From Adineta ricciae (lineage: Eukaryota > Rotifera > Eurotatoria > Adinetida > Adinetidae), in assembly GCA_905250025.1 (NCBI GenBank), contig CAJNOJ010000117.1:186001-250000 (forward strand): 64,000 nucleotides of DNA, in the 5' to 3' direction. The number at the start of each line of letters is the position of its first letter. Position 1 is the first letter of the stretch. Under the pieces are notes generated by a model, which saw nothing but the letters and a program-made list of their open reading frames with translations, had not been told where the DNA came from and ran no database searches. Positions 62,184 through 64,000 of this stretch are shown here, piece after piece. A program made the position numbers and the translations under genes.

Positions 62184-62205
62184 TTCTCTCTCTCTCTCTG
62201 TCTCT
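62184..62205. repeat. (TC)n microsatellite
   Basis: CT/TC dinucleotide run with one G interruption inside a longer pyrimidine-rich tract. Confidence 0.85.
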
Positions 62206-63672
62206 TTATTTTCATCTTGTTTTCTGTCATATCTCAAATCAGTCATGTCAACAAGATTTCTTTCTCTTGCCATGCGTTGACCGCTTCCATCAGTAGCGTT
62301 TCATCTAGTATTTTTTGACCAGCACAGTTTCTTTCAACACAACTGCCTCTCAACAGACGGATGGATATGCGTATATAATCGCTTATCGTTGCTATTTTCT
62401 TTTAGTTCGAAAGAAAATCAGAAGAAATCATATATACTATGACAACTAATAGTACTATTCGCAACTGATAGTTGCCTTTTGATGATTCGACTTCGGACTA
62501 ATTTACAATGATCGATGAGATCTTTAAAAGAGAAAAAGTCTGACAGAATGATACAGAAAAGAAGATAATATATCGTATCGTACTGAAAAACATCTCAGAA
62601 AGAAAGACATCTAACAACGAAGATGAAAAAAGACATTCGTCTTTGTATGTTGTCGATTAAGCTCGTCAGTTTTCTCAACTGGGTGATGTTTATCTGTAGT
62701 CATCTGTAGGAATCAACGTCTAATCTTCAAGAAAAACATCGAATGGAGAAATCGAACTAGCAGAACAAGTTCAGATGACTGTATTTTCTTGCTTGTTAAT
62801 TATTTCCATATTTTTCTTTTGTCGTCAAGTTGCTGTTCTTCTAGTTCTTCTTCTTCTTCATCATCTAATAATCATCATCGTGTAGTTTTTTGTACTCAAA
62901 ACAAATCTTATCAGAAAAGAAAAAGAAAAGCAAAAAAAACGAAGAAAGACTGGTAAAATGCTTGAGTTTTCTGTACATATACATAATCAACGGTTCGCAT
63001 AACTTAATCTGAGAGGTTCTTCTTTCTTTGCTTCTCTCCTTCTCCCTTTTCTTTCCCTATGTCTTAGACATATAGATATATGTCTAGATATCGAATAGAA
63101 ATAAGGGACCGGTGCCATCTCTCTTTCTCTCTTGGATTTTCTTCTTCTCGTGTATCATCGTTATTACGGACGATTTCTTTTGTTACGCGCTTGTGCGTTG
63201 TAGAAATTGCACTGAGGCCATATGCTAAGGCGATGTTGTTGTGTATTGAAGATTAACAAGCTCTCATTCAGAATATTAAACACATATATCTATTCATTGG
63301 TAGTAGTGACAATCGGTTACCTTCGAGCAGGATGATGGCATAATGTTGAATATCACTTTTTTTCTTCGTTTTTTTTTTCATTTCTCTGTTCTGTCCATGT
63401 ACATATACGTTTTTCTCTTCTTCTTCTTCTTCTTTCATTCTCATACTCAATCTTCTCGTTTCGTATCGTCGAGGTACAATGTCTCGCTCATTTCTTTCTT
63501 CGTTATGTATATAGCGAAGCAATTTGATTGAAAAAATCATTTGCTTCATGATCAATCTACTCCCTCGTGTGTGATGTCATGAAGAGTATTGATCGAATCG
63601 TACACCTACAGACACGTTTTAGATTTTTCGACAATCAATATATGAGGTGATAATCTGATAAAAAAACGAAAA

Positions 63673-64000
63673 TGGCCACCGCCATCTCGGTGCGAATACC
63701 TGCTGGTAAATTAGGCACAGTTCGTGTGGATCGAACTGTCGATATTTATCCAGCTTCCGTTAATAACGATGGAAATGATTTCAATCCAAATACCTCATCG
63801 CCGTCATCATGTGTTCCAACTATGGCATTACATCGCCAATTGACGAAGACAGCTGTAACAGCAAGTCCAACAACACTGATCATTGATCATAGTGAACAAC
63901 TACAAGCGGAACACGACGAGGCACATAGTTATATTCCTGTTACCAAATGGTTCGATACATCTAATGGTAATAATAATAATAACAATAATAACGGTCATGA
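63673..64000 (+). CDS. First exon of an unrecognised gene, cut by the window end
   Basis: An ATG in strong context (GAAAATGGCC) opens a frame of 109 codons that runs to the window edge without a stop. It begins MATAISVRIPAGKLGTVRVD, continues through Ser/Thr/Pro-rich sequence and VTKWFDTSNG, and ends in an Asn repeat encoded by AAT/AAC triplets (from ~63966). I do not recognise it. It may be the 5' end of a separate gene or an alternative first exon of the PDZ-RhoGEF-like gene upstream. Confidence 0.5.

Larger units (their letters stand above)
61503..63672. other. Long non-coding stretch, intron or intergenic
   Basis: No supported exon. It contains simple repeats (GAT at 61730-61757, TC at 62184-62205) and many TTCTTC/CTCT pyrimidine tracts. 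It could be a large intron of the PDZ gene or the promoter of the exon that starts at 63673. Confidence 0.45.

Overview
The window is animal nuclear DNA. It is AT-rich, and nearly every gene is cut by many GT-AG introns of only about 50-60 bp. It carries metazoan families (cyclin A, CFAP43, a Rho GTPase, a PDZ-RhoGEF-like gene, MPLKIP, NDUFAF7, TRMT6, a rhodopsin-type GPCR, MBT and IFITM-like domains). Several ATGs sit directly behind a splice-acceptor sequence, as expected where spliced-leader trans-splicing occurs. Compact introns, the protein style and these acceptors point to a rotifer, most likely a bdelloid. This is inference from style, not a database match.

Region by region. 0.2-14.9 kb (+): a small CD225/IFITM-like two-helix membrane protein, an alpha/beta hydrolase-fold protein with Cys in the nucleophile position, a giant Roco protein (2889-14077) and a secreted anti-lipopolysaccharide-factor-like peptide. 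15.5-18.0 kb (+): a low-complexity protein I do not recognise. 18.1-25.3 kb (-): CFAP43, head-to-head with an MPLKIP/TTDN1-like gene. 26.8-32.6 kb (+): three closely packed same-strand genes, NDUFAF7, a dihydroxyacetone/triose kinase and TRMT6. 33.1-37.0 kb (-): a large Ser/Pro/Gln-rich protein of unknown family, perhaps with an upstream FLYWCH zinc-finger exon at 38.7-38.9 kb. 37-42 kb is largely empty. 42.2-43.8 kb (-): an extracellular LRR protein, probably GPI-anchored. 45.6-46.3 kb (+): a RhoA-like GTPase. 46.8-47.7 kb (-): a coiled, probably myristoylated protein. 47.7-52.3 kb is mostly non-coding, with one weak secreted Cys-rich candidate. 52.3-53.9 kb (+): a peptide-receptor-like GPCR. 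54.6-57.3 kb (-): cyclin A. 58.8-61.5 kb (+): the PDZ-encoding 5' end of an ARHGEF11/12-like gene, with an unrelated antisense gene nested in its large intron. 63.7 kb to the end (+): the first exon of another or the same gene, cut by the window edge.

The most unusual object is the Roco gene. Its predicted protein joins an MBT (chromatin-reader type) module, leucine-rich repeats, an EF-hand-like loop, a Roc GTPase, COR, two tandem TIR-type domains and a C-terminal CaaX box, and has no kinase. It lies beside an antimicrobial-peptide-like gene and near an IFITM-like gene, so this end of the window has an innate-immunity flavour. All gene models were built by hand from reading-frame continuity and splice signals, so exon edges may be off by a few bases in places.
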